A DNA stretch of 64,000 bases from Pilaira anomala (GCA_025716855.1 JAIXMQ010000018.1:372001-436000), one strand, 5' to 3'. Counted from the first letter of the stretch, positions 12,224-23,900 are shown. Notes: generated by a model not told the origin, from the sequence alone. Translations and numbers: made by a program.

Positions 12224-13244
12224 TTACTTCTTGGAAGATCTCTTCTTCATCTTAGGAGAGGTCTTTCTGGGACTGTTCATGTTAAGGTGGTTATCAGGAA
12301 TCCAAGATTGATCCAAAACCATTTCACCCTTTTCATCACGATGAGTAGCGCGTTCAGTTACTTCTTCAGTCTTCTTGGCCTTTTTAGCCTTCTTGGCGTC
12401 AACAAAGAATGCTTCACGAATAATATAACCAACACCACCGGCAGCAGCAAGAAGAACAGCATAAAGAACAAGACTATGTATCAAATCTTAGTATATTTCC
12501 CTTCCCTAGTTTTATTTCTAAACTACTTACAGTTGAGCATCAAACCAAGAACCCTCAGGCTCAATAACAGTGATGGTACCGTTATAACCAACAACACGAG
12601 TGACAGTTTCCTGTTATGACATTAACCTTTATGATCTCTCTCTTTTTTATACAATTAAAACTTACATCAACCAATAAATCAACAAAGACAGTCAAACCAT
12701 GCTCTCCAGGAGCGTACTCAGAATAAAAGTTGTAAGGAATTTGAAGAGCGGCGCCAGAGGCGAGAGTCTTACCATAACGAGTGGCAGTCAACTGATTTAT
12801 AAAGTTAGAAACTGTATCTATCAAACTAGCTAGATCATTATACTTACGTTACGAATAATTTGGGAATAATCATCAGTCTTGTATACTTGACCAGTAACAG
12901 CGAATACGGTATAAGGGGTCTTTTCCTTGTTTACAATATCCAAAACAACCTTGTTACGTTGACCGTTAACGATCACTATTTTTTTTTAAAAAAAAAGAGA
13001 GATGATGAGATGATGAAAAAGAGATGATAAATATATTTAATACGTACTACCGAATGGGTTGTCAGGGAATTCTGCAGTGACTTCAACGTTAGCAGCAACA
13101 GGTTCAGTTTGAGCAGAGACTATATTTAAGAAAAATAAATAAATATAAACGCGTGTTTTTTTTAAGAAAAAAAAAAGTCTTCCTACCAATGCCTGCAACG
13201 AGTACTAAACCAAGGGCCCAGAGAGAAGAGAATTTAGCCATCAT
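12224..13244 (-). CDS. Translocon-associated protein alpha (TRAP-alpha/SSR1) family
   Basis: Six exons run from ATG 13244 to the stop at 12224. The first exon ends at 13186 and the last starts at about 12480. An N-terminal signal peptide (KFSSLWALGLVLVAGIVSAQ) is followed by a beta-rich lumenal domain with FPDNPFGIVNGQRNKVVLDI, KTLASGAALQIPYNFYSEYA and HGLTVFVDLLVDE. One membrane helix (LVLYAVLLAAAGGVGYIIREA) and a lysine-rich cytosolic tail ending RSSKK complete it. The order matches TRAP-alpha (yeast relative Irc22), a subunit of the complex that sits beside Sec61 and helps insert some precursors. SEC62 and the ER chaperone LHS1 lie about 20 kb away in the same window. The start could be the first or second of two adjacent Met codons. 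Confidence 0.88.
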
Positions 13245-13706
13245 TTTTTTTTCTTCAAAAATAAAAATAAAGAAGAGAAAAGAAAATAAAAGAAACTTTC
13301 AAAACTTATGTCTGAAATAAACGTTTGTTTCCCAATGATTGGTGTACTATTACTTTATTTTTCAATACCCGTCATTATCGTGTGTACACGATGTAAAGTT
13401 AATCGAAAAAAGAATTTGTATATAGGTGTAGTTAAATAAAGAAGACGTAGTTGGTATTAAAGATACAAGTTGTTGCTCTATGATTATAAAATCAATTATT
13501 TATTAAATGTAGTTTTTTTATTGCTTTGTTACATTATCTGATTGTTTGAAGCCTTTTCATGTTGAAAAATATTTAGATTACACGAACAGAAAATTATTTT
13601 TGCATTTATGTAATACAAAGTAAAAGATAATCTGATTTGATTTGTTATTGTTACATAGATAAAATTTATCAGGAAAATTTATTTATTTTATGTATGTACA
13701 GTTCAT
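13245..13706. other. Intergenic stretch between TRAP-alpha promoter and TF 3' end
   Basis: It contains the TRAP-alpha promoter side, with a purine-rich leader at 13245-13295, and the 3' flank of the zinc-cluster gene. I see no coding pattern. Confidence 0.4.
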
Positions 13707-16317
13707 TTAGTCTGAATAATAAGTTTGATCATGGAGAGCATCATCAAAATTGAAAGCAGGCAAGTCCGAGTAGGTTTGAAGTAAAGGAAGGATGGGTACA
13801 TGAGGATTTCTATCAGAAAATTGGTCACATAAAAAAGAGTCCATATCATGTTGGGGTAAATGGGGTATATTATAATTTTGCTGTTGCTGTTGCTGTTGTT
13901 GCTGTTGTTGTTGTTGCGTGTGTATAGTAGGTGGTGGTGACCCTGATGAATGTAAATGTTGATTGTTTTGCGCGCAGTAAGTGACATCCGTCGGCATTGA
14001 GCTATTCCAATCAGAGTAGCTAGAGACTGAGCATACAGTTTGAGGGAATCCAGTTCCGTCAGGCGTGCTTACTGTAGAGCCAATATCATTTGAAACACCC
14101 TGAAATGTTGAATCCCATAGTTGTTTAATTGGATCAGAAAAATCGACACTTAGACTATAACCACATTCATTTAGGCTTTGACGTGATGAAGATACAGATA
14201 GTGTGTCCCTAGTTTGATACCGAAGGCAAGGCATAATATTATTTCCGTAAGAGTCAATAGAGATCTGTTCGAATTGTGCTTGTGGTAACTGTTGAAACTG
14301 TTGTAGTGGCTGGGTCGTACATGCATCATGATCACCTTTATAATTGAGGTCAGAATAAATTTGAGGGCTATCAATACAAGTGTTATCATTTTGAGATGAT
14401 GGAGAAGAGCATGGAATATCTGGGTCAGGGTTTGATTGTTGGTAAATAACAGGAAGATGAGTAAGCACAGCTGAGATTTCTGGTATAACGGCATACTTTT
14501 GGAAAGTCTGTAATATTTGGATAGATTGTTTAAATAAATAGCGAGATTGACGGGATATATCTGGGTCGGAATCATTTAAATAATACGAATGAACCCGAAT
14601 TGACCCAATAGCAGCATGAGCCAAGAATTCATAATGGATAACCATAGCCAAATCTTCACATGCATTATTGATACTACGAGTTAATTGTGCTGCATAAATT
14701 CTTTGTTCTAAAGATTTTTCATGTCCCTCAGGAAGACAGAAGAATAATTCAGTCAACATATAGTAATATATAACATGAACATACGATACAATGGGTGAAA
14801 ATTTTGGCTGGTTCAAAACTTGTTCAATTGTCTGGCAGAAATTGAAGCCCCATAACCCAGGTGATTTCAAGTTATTTCTCCAGCTGGATATTTTTAGCTT
14901 GTACTGTTCAAGTTGATCGTAGAACTTGTTATCAAAAATCTCACCACGAATGGCAAAGGAGGCACGGATATGAAGCCCTTCTTCGCAAATTAAAGCCAAT
15001 AGTATCCTCTGTTCGAATGCCAATATTATTTGTTTTTCATTTTCATCATCTCCTGGTAATACTTGAGGTAAAGCAGTCTTTATCAATGATGAGGGGATGG
15101 ACCATGAGCTTTCGCACCGGGCACTTTGCATTTTATCAAGACAATAACAAGACCAGAAAACTCTTCTACAAAGTTGCACATCTTCAAAAGATGAATCAGC
15201 AGGAGTATACGCGGTATCTAAGTTTAAACCAAGCCCCAGGCACATGCGAAAAGCCATACCACCATATATCCAGGATCGACAATGTTGATTCGACGTACTT
15301 TTGGATTCAGTTGGAAGAGGCTCATATAACGCCAAAAGACAGAGGGCTGCTACAGTACTAACACGAGGTGTATCAAGAAAATCATCTAATAATTTCTTTG
15401 CACGATTGTAGAACACACTAGGTTTTGGAACGTCCGGTAGAGTGGCATGCGCACTGACCAAACAATATATCGAGTTTAATAAAAATGGTGTTATAATTGG
15501 ACCTTTTGTTCGTAACTGTTCGTAAAATAATTTTTTTGGAATGATAGGTGCGATCTTATATTTTGTTTCAAAGAATAAGTCAATCAAATGAAATTGTATT
15601 TCGCTAGAAGGCATTTCGATCGAATGAGAGTATTTGCGTGGTAAAGGTGGTGGCTCATTTCTCCAGCGACGAGCGAAGCTGCTATTAAAGTTAGGATATT
15701 CGGCTATTCCAGGAATATGATGCTGGTTGTTTTCAAAGTCCTTTGATGTCTTCTTGCAAATTACTTTACTGGTCCATAACTTGTTGTTATTGCTCAAATT
15801 GGGGCTTGTTGTATCATCTTTCAATCGAGAAAATAAATTATTATCGTCATCGGATTCTGCGGTGCTATGATGACTGTCATCGTCTGTGTTGGTGTCACTA
15901 TTTCCTGATTCAGTTCCTATGATAGTATCCGTTGAAGGTTCCGTAACAGAAGTTTCACAATTACGACCACGAGCTACATATAGTAAAATATTAAATGCAT
16001 TGTTCATTTTTTTTTTTTTTTTTATGAATCAATAATTGTCTTTTACCTTTACACTGCAATTAGAAATAAAGATAAAACAGATAAAAAGTTAATAATTGAG
16101 GTGTCAACTCAAGTAAAAATAAACAAATAAAGCAATTCATCTAACCTGCATACAAGGTCTCAATCCATCACACTATTAAGATTACTGTTGTTAGATATTA
16201 TGGTCAAGTACTAAGAAAAAAAAAAGTGTAGATATAAACCTTTATTTTTTTATTACGACAGACACAACAGGCATGTCCAACCTTAAGCCTCTTATATTTC
16301 AATTCTTGCTTTGCCAT
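13707..16317 (-). CDS. Zn2Cys6 (Gal4-type) transcription factor with Fungal_trans domain
   Basis: Four exons, 16317-16240, 16172-16146, 16053-16047 (7 nt) and 15973-13707, give 792 residues. The zinc cluster is only complete after splicing: HACCVCRNKKIK, then CDGLRPCMQ, then CK and GRNC. The spacing is the exact C-x2-C-x6-C-x5-C-x2-C-x6-C of Gal4-type DNA-binding domains, preceded by the basic stretch KYKRLKVG. The large last exon carries an acidic/Ser linker, then the fungal-specific TF middle homology region (FFETKYKIAPIIPKKLFYEQ, WIYGGMAFRMCLGLGLN, CRRVFWSCYCLDKMQSARC). The C-terminus holds a 13-residue poly-Q run and acidic aromatic stretches that look like an activation region. Starting at Met 16007 would lose the DNA-binding domain. 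The target pathway cannot be told from the sequence. Confidence 0.9.
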
Positions 16318-17762
16318 ATTTTTGCAAGTTTCTTTGTTTTATATATATACAGAAATAGAGAAAGAGAACAAAAAAGAAACATAAATATATATATAAAAAA
16401 TTACACGAAGATTTTTTTATCCATGACAGGCGATATTTTGTGTGACATAATTGTTTATAAATGGAATTACGTAACAATCTATGCCTTTTAAAGAAAATAT
16501 AACCATAATAAATACAATTGCAGCCAGTAAATCTTGAGCCGTTACTTTTATAACTCCAAATTATGATTACATTTGCATGCATTTATTTCTTCCGTACATA
16601 AAAATAATGACAAACATTTTAAAAATTATTATCTATCCTATTACAATTGCAAACCTCTTTTTTTTCTAATGAATTTTATAAATATCTGACATTGGAATCA
16701 TTTATAGAAATATTTAATTTTTTTAAGACTCAAAAAAAAAAGGAACTCTTTTAACTCTGTGAGCATTATCGAAACTTATGGAAATGTCTTGTAATAGAAA
16801 TTTATTATTTGGTAAATGTAACAAACGGTCGACAAAAATATTTATAAATAAGGAAAAACTAATTACCATTTTGTTTTTGGTAGGGAAGTAAAAAAAAAAA
16901 AAAAAAAAAGAAGTAGAAAAAAGGAAAGAAATTTCATTCGTTATGTATCAAATTAACAAGCAAGCAAAGCATTTGACATCGCATATTTATAATCAAATTT
17001 TACTAATTTTCCCTTTTTTAGACTTACCGTTGAGTCGGTGCACAGATTTTTCCGTTTCTTTTAAAAGGTAGAAAATATATGGAACTTTGTTCAGCCGCTT
17101 GAAAAAGTTCTACAAAACATGGGGCAGTAAAAAAGTTTGCCTTTGAGAGATATAATTATCAGAACAACGTATATCCTTTATTTTGCAGACAAAACATACA
17201 AAACAACAAAGAGTTTCAAAATGAGATATCAATTGGTTAAATATGTGAAGAAATTTTACAGAATGAAAAATCTTTTTATTTAGGTGGGCAAACGTTCCTC
17301 AAAATACTTACTGTATAAGATACCAAGTTATATATGGAAGAGGACATATTTAACAAAGTTTATTTTAATCGATTTATTCGTGGAAAATTTAAAATGATAT
17401 AAGAAAGTTAGCGTGTTATTTATTTGTGGCGTGAAATTATTAAGGTAAAACATAACATATACCTATACGCATTTCAATTGCTAAATTACATCTAAGATAA
17501 TAAGGTCTAAAAAAGTAGTTATAGTATTGGTGAATGTTTATTTTTATAACGATGCAATGATACATACGGGAATGAGTGTATGTAAAGAATAAATTATGTA
17601 ATATGTAATGTAGTGGTATATTTACAATAAAAGAGCAACTTTTTTTTTTTTTTAAAAAAAAACATTGTGAATCAATGTAAAGATCTTTGTTCGAAACCAT
17701 TTTTATATATATATATATATGCAAGAGCTTACTTTTTGTTTAAAAGTTCTTGTTCAAACGCA
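16318..17762. other. 1.4-kb intergenic stretch, promoter side of the TF gene
   Basis: Very AT-rich, with A-runs (about 16890-16908), T-runs (about 17640-17652) and a TATATA tract near 17705-17720. Open stretches here show no conserved composition and I support no gene. Confidence 0.4.
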
Positions 17763-19010
17763 TTATACATTAATTCTTTTATGAGGACGTCTGTTGGCAC
17801 TAGACAAAAAAAGTATATTAATTTCAATATTCCATCTGATTCTATATAGGATATAATTACTTACGTTGCTACATGTTCTTCTACGATGAATGACTCTTCT
17901 TCTGGTAATAATGCCCTATTAAATACATTATTAGTTTAAATCATATATAAGTTAAAACTAAAACATACGTGATGTAATCATCTTCTGACGTGTCGCCTAC
18001 GGGAATCCCATTTTCTTCTGTTGAGCTTCCTTCCTCCTCCTGTTCTGCTGGAACAACATCTGGCTCTTCTTCTTCATCGTCTTCTTCGTCTTCAATATCA
18101 GAGTCCAAGATGATTACATTCTGCTGTCGTTTTCTCTTTTTGCGCTCAGTAAATCCTGTTGGTAAATTACGATTTGATTCGATATTTTGTATGTGACGAT
18201 GAAGTTGATCGATTTTGTCACGAAGTTCCGCATTCTCCTTGATTTTATTTTCATATTTACTAGTAACTTTTAAGATGTCTCTATAGTTAAACATTAATAA
18301 ACATTAATAAATAGAGATAATTAGAATTTAATATGATTTATATAATACCTTTCAGCACGCATTTGACGAGCACGCAGAGCACCGACATGAACATATAGGT
18401 TTGGAGTAGAAAAGCTTTTGATCTTTTGCATATAATCTTGCATGTATTCATCAGACATATCGTTATCTAAGTCAGCCACTCTAAATTTGGAAATAATGCG
18501 TGAGTGGGAGAGGGTTTTTTTATTAACTTGTCTTTTATATGTGATACATGTTTTTACCTTTTAATCATTTTAACATAACTTCTTTGGTTGCGTACACGGT
18601 TCAATTCAGATTTGAGTTCTGAAATTTCTTTTCTATATCCACGAGCTTCTTTGTTGTGTGAAGCTACAACAGCAGTTAAAGCTTTATTATTTTCTTCCAT
18701 CTTTGTCAGTCTTTCTAATATTTCAGGTGAATCGGCATATAAAGTTGATCCATTTTCATCGCTTGAAAAAAAAACTGGTGAGATAACTTTGTTTTTTGAC
18801 ACTATTTTTTTGCAAAGTGGGCATTGTGGTATGGGGGAATTCGCAAACCAGCGATTGATACTTTAATATTTGAATTAATAAACAAGTTACAATCATTACA
18901 AAGAAAGAAAGTTACCAAGTTTTATGAAAAGTATGTCCACATTCCAACGCAGAGGCTACTTCACCAAATGTAACTAAAGATTCAAAGCAAATTGTGCAGT
19001 TAAAAGTCAT
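17763..19010 (-). CDS. TRAIP-like RING-finger E3 ubiquitin ligase
   Basis: Exons run from ATG 19010 through about 18917, then about 18862-18557, about 18482-18351, about 18273-17968, about 17925-17865 and about 17812-17763. The N-terminal 60 residues form a C3HC4-type RING: CTICFESL, ECGHTFH and CPLCKKIV. An FFSS segment and a long coiled coil follow (EILERLTKMEENNKALTAVV, then HNKEARGYRKEISELKSELN). The C-terminal third is acidic (DSDIEDEEDDEEEEPD) and ends in a short basic tail. RING first, then coiled coil, is the layout of TRAIP/NOPO ligases that act on the replisome and in damage response. The match rests on architecture and the RING spacing, so another RING-coiled-coil ligase is possible. 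The last exon joins leave a stop at 17763-17765. Confidence 0.65.
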
Positions 19011-19854
19011 TTTGAAAGGAATCAATAACAGATAAGAGTAAAAAAAAAGTTGATTTTAAGAAGAAAAAAAAATGTAAAATCACTGCACAAACAGTTTTTA
19101 TTTATTTTTCGCAAGGAAAACAACAGTCCGAACAGTCTTTTCGAATTAGCAGATACATACAAAAGCATCAAGAATTACATAGTATGTTTGTTTATACAAG
19201 CTCACAAAATATGTTTCAAGTCTAGTGATACAAATTACCTGTTCTTGGGTGGTAATAAATAGCATATTTTAAGTGCATTCAAAAGAGATGTTGTTAACTT
19301 TAAAATGTACTGAGCATCTTTCTTAAAGTTATTCAAAGATACATATTCAGTTATTAACGATAATATTTACAGCAAATTTAACTCTTTTTCCTCCTAGGAA
19401 ATGAGGCCCAAAAACTTTAATTAAACAAGATCTTTTTTATTATGACATAAACCAGTTATTCTTACGCAACAAATTTGACAACATACATCTGTTTTTTTTT
19501 ATTGACAGTAACGAGTTAATAACTGATTAAAAGTAGGAGTAAAGGCTGATTGTCTATGCAGCCAACGTTAGGAAGAGTTTGCCTTAGCCACCCATTGGTT
19601 GGCTATCTAAGATTTATCCAACAAAGAAGGTTTCGGTTATCTGTAAGACTTGCATTCTCATTTACCACCAACAAATCACAAAGACAAACGCTTGAAAGCG
19701 TAATTTTATAACCCCAAATTTAACTGAGATGTAGGTTAGTATATAATTTTGGTTTAGTATTTGTTGTCCTTCTTTTGAAACAAAAAAGGAGCTAGATATT
19801 CTTGAAAGTAATATTTTCTTTTTCTTTCATCCACTTTTTTTTTTCAAAAACAAC
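19011..19854. other. Intergenic stretch at the edge of the transposon-rich zone
   Basis: The promoter side of the RING gene lies here. I see no coding exon. Near 19600-19750 base composition becomes less AT-rich, then a TATA-like box (TATATAATTTTGG, about 19740) and a pyrimidine-rich leader precede the small ORF at 19855. Confidence 0.35.
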
Positions 19855-20174
19855 ATGAATATCTCTTTCCAATACTCTCTTAATCTTTTGTTTGAATATA
19901 TGCTCTATCCAGACAAGAAATTATATCGAGTAATAAACAATTTTGAAATATTTACAACACGTGTTGCTGAAGATGGTAAGACATTATCATGAATCCAGTT
20001 GTTTTATTATAAAGTAGTTCATTGTCTAATAAAAATAAAAAATAAACCTCTTTCTGTGCAGACTGTAGGTATTTCGATATGGAAGATATTTCGCCTAGCC
20101 TGTCAGTGGTGAGGTGGCTGTCAGCGAGCGAAGAGAGCAGGGCAGCCGGTTCGTTATTAAAGTTACGGATCTGA
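19855..20174 (+). CDS. Possible two-exon small gene, unknown function
   Basis: ATG 19855 follows a TATA-like box and a CT-rich leader. An open stretch (FEYMLYPDKKLYRVINNFEI) ends at a good GTAAG donor near 19975. A CAG acceptor near 20061 restores the frame (DCRYFDMEDISPSLSVVRWL), with a stop at 20172-20174, giving about 78 residues. I do not recognise it. It could equally be the broken 5' part of the recombinase remnant that follows, or chance. Confidence 0.25.
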
Positions 20175-20251
20175 TGAAAAATAACCAAAGAAGAAACTGC
20201 ATACTCCGTGTATGACAACTAACATATAAGGCGACTTGATTGAAATTTGAA

Positions 20252-20802
20252 AACTTGGGTATTGTTAGTAGCAAGAGCACACATTTTGGGCGTTCTTCTG
20301 GTGCTCAAATTGTAGAGTCGAATGGTGCTACACCGGGTGGTATTGAGAGAATGGGCGGTTGGAAGTCCCTTGGAACGGTCTTACTTGACTAACTTACCGA
20401 AGAGACCAATAAGGAGCTGCAATGGTCCTCTTCCTCAAAGAGGTACTTTTTGGCTACCCGTGCTGGCATTGAGCCTCCAACAGAGCTAAAGAGTATGTCC
20501 TTTCCTTTTGCTGATGAGTGGCTCCGAAAAATGAAGGATATTAATGATCCGGCTTATAATTCGAGTATTTCCGGTCGTCGGTTTTTGGAGATGTTGGTGG
20601 ATATGAAATCAATAATCCGACAATGTAATTTTCACGCACGATGCTTTTAACTGTGTTTTGTTTAAAGAATTTTCTGCGTTGTTGTTGACAAGAATGGTGG
20701 AAGAAGACACACCAGCTTCTTTGAGGTTAAATGAGACCTTGCCGTTTGTCGAGCAACGATTTCAAGAGATGGTTGCATTTTTCAAGCTAACAAAACAATA
20801 AT
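20252..20802 (+). pseudogene. Crypton/Ndc10-like tyrosine recombinase remnant
   Basis: One frame reads STHFGRSSGAQIVE, then IERMGGWKSLGTVLLD, an in-frame TAA at 20390-20392, then LTEETNKELQW. After that come YFLATRAGIEPPTELKS, FPFADEWLRKM and GRRFLEMLVDMKS. A frame change near 20640-20665 is followed by KEFSALLLTRMVEED and LPFVEQRFQEM up to 20802. The [K/T]xHxGR box, the GxW box shortly before the expected nucleophile, and the FPF-x-W tail agree with Crypton-type YR transposases and related Ndc10/GCR1 domains. Their cut-and-join reaction uses Arg-His-Arg-Tyr. No 5' part with the first catalytic Arg is recognisable. It is a dead fragment, in less AT-rich DNA than the surroundings. Confidence 0.7.
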
Positions 20803-21069
20803 AAAAAGACTAGTAAGTTATATTTCATATAATATTATATTAAATCATTGTTACTCAGTATCTAATATCTCTTCTAATTTTACCTGGTGGAAAGGATAAT
20901 ATATTAAATCTCTTCTCATCTGGTATATTCCTTTGAGATCTGATAATATCATCACTATTGTCATTTTTAATAAAATTAGAACTACTACTCCACATATAAA
21001 AAAAAAAAAAATTGTAAATACCAATGCGGATACTTTAATGAGAAAGATAGATATTGTAAAAAACAAAAC

Positions 21070-21891
21070 ATGCAACATATTCATTTGTTAGGTACAGATC
21101 CTTTAGAATTAGCACGTCAGTTGACAATTATGGATTTTAAACTTTATAGTAGTCTTTGTCCTATTGAATGTTTAGGTAAAGCGTGGTCTAAAAATTTAAG
21201 TGAAAACGCTGTCAACGTAAAACAATTCATTTCTTATTGTAATCAACTTACTTCTTGGGTCGCTTGTAGCATTTTATGTGATAAGGAAGCCAAGAAACAT
21301 GTTATTGTAGTCAAACACTGGTCTCAAGCTGCTAACGTAAGTTTAAACTTATATGAATATATATATATAATAATTTACTGATCTCTATCTTTTTTTTTAT
21401 AGCGATGTTTGGAAATGAATAATTATAACACTTGTATGGCAATTCTTTCTGGATTTGATAACAGTGCTATTCGTCGATTAAGAAAGACACGGGATCTTGT
21501 CAGTAGTCGTACAGAACAATCGATTAATCATATCAGAAAGTTAATGGGATCAAATCGTAACTTTACAGAATACCGTGAAATGGTTCATTCAGTGAACCCA
21601 CCCTGTATTCCATTTTTGGGTATTTACTTGCAAGATTTGACGTTTATCAAAGACGGTAATCCAGATCTTTAAAGAAATCAAGCAGTTTAATCAATTTTGC
21701 AAAACAACAAAAAGTCTGCTGAAGTCACTAGAGAAATCAAGCAGTTTCAATCCCCTCCTTACATCTTCCATATCGTGCCTGAAATTCAAGAATTCATTAA
21801 ATTTCAATTGGAAACTAGTAAAGATGTTAAAGATCATTATAAAAGAAGTTTAGAGTTGGATCCAGAAGTAACTAATGATAATAGTGCATAA
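21070..21891 (+). pseudogene. RasGEF catalytic (CDC25) domain fragment, broken
   Basis: Two in-frame blocks, 21070-21335 and 21404-21672, read DPLELARQLTIMDFKLYSSL, then ECLGKAWSK, CNQLTSWVACSILC, IVVKHWSQAAN, NNYNTCMAILSGFDNSAIRR and PPCIPFLGIYLQDLTFI. They end at a stop after GNPDL. These are the consecutive conserved blocks of the Ras guanine-nucleotide exchange (CDC25) domain. Downstream, LINFAKQQK and SAEVTREIKQFQSPPY lie in two further frames, so at least two frameshifts break the end of the domain. A 15-bp direct duplication (GAAATCAAGCAGTTT, about 21674 and 21735) marks the damage. No REM domain or initiator lies upstream. The N-terminal half of such a gene is found 2 kb downstream. 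Confidence 0.8.
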
Positions 21892-22311
21892 TGATTACAT
21901 TTGTCTTATTTTTTTTCTTTTTTTTTTACTTGTATAAATAAAACGTACATAAAATTTATACAGGTAATGTCTGTCCCATTTACTGCTTTCGATCATAGCG
22001 TGGCGATATATTCCACAGAGTAATACTTTAGATATCTGTGAGTTTAATAAGCAATTCTACATATTCGCATATTATATCTTAATTATAGGCTGTTTAATTT
22101 TTAAAGTTTTATTTGAGAAAGAGAGATTGTATGTACCATAAGAAAGAATCTTGTTTCCCTTTTTCATTTTATTTATCACTCGTAACTATTGACAGAACTT
22201 TCTTAGCAATATGTTTCCAACATTGTAATACACGAAGCCCAACTTTGAAAAATAATATTTTGAACAATAAAATAAAATTTAGATTTTTATTATAGTTAAC
22301 AAAACGACAGC
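21892..22311. other. Intergenic stretch after the RasGEF catalytic fragment
   Basis: AT-rich sequence with a T-rich tract at about 21910-21930. I see no coding exon. Confidence 0.35.
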
Positions 22312-22954
22312 TTAGTCAGAGAATTCGAGGTCAGAATCGTATTCAAGGTCTTCATCATCATCATCATCAAAGACCCCGAATTCTTCGATTTGTTTGGCTA
22401 AGCTGCCGTTTTCTTCCTTCATCCTTCTTATTTTGGCAAAATGTGAGGTGAGGTGGACCAGGCCAGCGGAATACGCTGCCTGGGCCTCAGCCTGCACATC
22501 TTCAAGTTTTCTTGACAAACCTTCTACTACGGCTTCATTTATGAACAAACGATCCTCTAGGGAAGCTTTTTCTTGGTTCATTGGAACAAAAGCATCTTCG
22601 ATTTCTTGAATATGCTTTTCATTTTTAACAACTTTCGCTTCAAGTTCTTCAATATCTGCCACACATGCAGTCAAAGTTTCTATAAAATAAAATAACACAA
22701 TGTTTTTAGTTTTTTGTTTGAAAAAAAAAAAAAAAATTATAGATGCAATACATACCTTTTTTGGGCAAGCCCAACAAATTTACAATTTCTTCTTTAAACC
22801 AAACCTTGCAGGAGCAGAGGGTTTTCTTGATACAACAATCAATGTGCAAGTCATAGCACACGAGAGTTAAGAAGCAGACTTGTAACAAAAAGAACAAAGT
22901 ACGTTCTTTTTCAGTTGTGATGTGTGTATAAAAAACGAGTAGTGGATCGTCCAT
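22312..22954 (-). CDS. Coiled-coil protein with acidic tail, unrecognised
   Basis: Two exons (22954-about 22757 and about 22679-22312) join in frame to about 189 residues. The N-terminal 65 residues are hydrophobic and Cys-rich (FFLLQVCFLTLVCYDLHIDC, then CCIKKTLCSCKVW). A coiled coil follows (VADIEELEAKVVKNEKHIQE), and the C-terminus is strongly acidic (DDDDDEDLEYDSDLE). I do not recognise the family. GC content is higher than in its neighbours, and the gene sits alone between two halves of a broken RasGEF gene, so it may have arrived with the rearrangement. That is inference only. Confidence 0.55.
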
Positions 22955-23783
22955 ATTTAAAATAATCATTAGAGAAAAAAAAAAGGAAAACATAAAAAAA
23001 AAAAAATATGGTTGGTTTATATATTTTTGAAATTATAGTTTCTTTGATTATGTTATTATCTATTTACAAGTGTGAGAGTAGATTTTAGCCAATATGCTTT
23101 ATTCATGATGTCAATAGCATGTGAACTTTTTTTTGTTTTTTGTTTATATTGGCTCTCAGCATTACATAAAAATTTCAGTCTGGACCAACTTTAAAAAAGA
23201 ATAAAGTTGAATGTTTACGCTCAACCATCCCATACTCACACCCCTTTAATTAACAAAAAACAGGATGATTATATCTGAAACACGCATAAACTTACTAGAT
23301 CTTTTCCTTTTTTAAAAAAGGGTAAAAATTAAACATCGCCCATCCATTTCTCCCCTCCCCCCCTCCCCCAAACCACCTAGTTCTTCTGATAAAAAAAAAT
23401 AGCCTTTTGAAGCTACGTTAGCAAAGCACTATGTGTTTACTGACCTCAATTAGCTTTTTTGTGATACTTTATAGCCAAAGTTTTTTTTTATAGTGGAAAA
23501 ATTTTTGGCCAATCAAATCATCTAAAAAAGTGAAAAACTACATTTTTAGGCCGAAATCAGCCAATCCCGGCCTTTGGATTTCTTCAAGAATTATAAATAC
23601 GGATATGTCTTTGCATTACAAACGTTTTGAAGCTTAGATTTTGAATGTTCTCTAAAGTAAAATTTGACGCTCTTTCTAATGATATAAAAATTAGAGAAGC
23701 ATAATAGTAAATATTAATAGCTATTGCATAAAACTCAAATTACGGTTTTTGTTAGGGCAAGTATATTTTTCATAAATCCAAAC
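22955..23783. other. Intergenic stretch upstream of the coiled-coil gene
   Basis: It contains a C-rich patch (TCCCCTCCCCCCCTCCCCC, about 23351-23369) and AT-rich filler. A palindromic-looking segment around 23500-23575 (TTGGCCAATCA and later GCCGAAATCAGCCAAT) may be transposon debris. No gene is seen. Confidence 0.35.
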
Positions 23784-23900
23784 ATATAGAAAAATGTGCC
23801 TTCAAATTCCGCATCGATTGCATATCATATAATAAAGTAGCATAATTGATATGTTATACAATCGATGCAAAAATTATAGTAGGCGCATCTTTCTATATAT
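23784..23900. mobile_element. 117-bp hairpin, MITE-like
   Basis: The left arm (ATATAGAAAAATGTGCC, then GCATCGATTGCATA) and the right arm read in reverse complement (ATATAGAAAGATGCGCC, then GCATCGATTGTATA) match over about 45 bp with a few changes and small gaps. The loop is about 25 bp. It ends 20 bp before the truncated start of the RasGEF N-terminal fragment. No clear target-site duplication is visible. Confidence 0.6.

Noticed and set aside
12287..12619. 110-codon plus-strand frame
   Set aside because: Antisense to the TRAP-alpha exons and intron, with no protein-like pattern.
14861..15361. 166-codon plus-strand open frame
   Set aside because: It lies antisense within the last exon of the zinc-cluster factor, whose protein is clearly conserved; the open frame has no family pattern.
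13707..16007. Gene model of the transcription factor starting at Met 16007
   Set aside because: That start leaves out the first five zinc-cluster cysteines; the upstream exons restore a perfect Zn2Cys6 motif and an ATG at 16317.
16292..16582. 96-codon minus-strand frame next to the zinc-cluster start
   Set aside because: It overlaps the true first exon in a different frame and is AT-rich filler.
20851..21084. 77-codon minus-strand hydrophobic frame
   Set aside because: The T/A-rich composition explains the Phe/Ile/Leu content, and no splice or start supports it.
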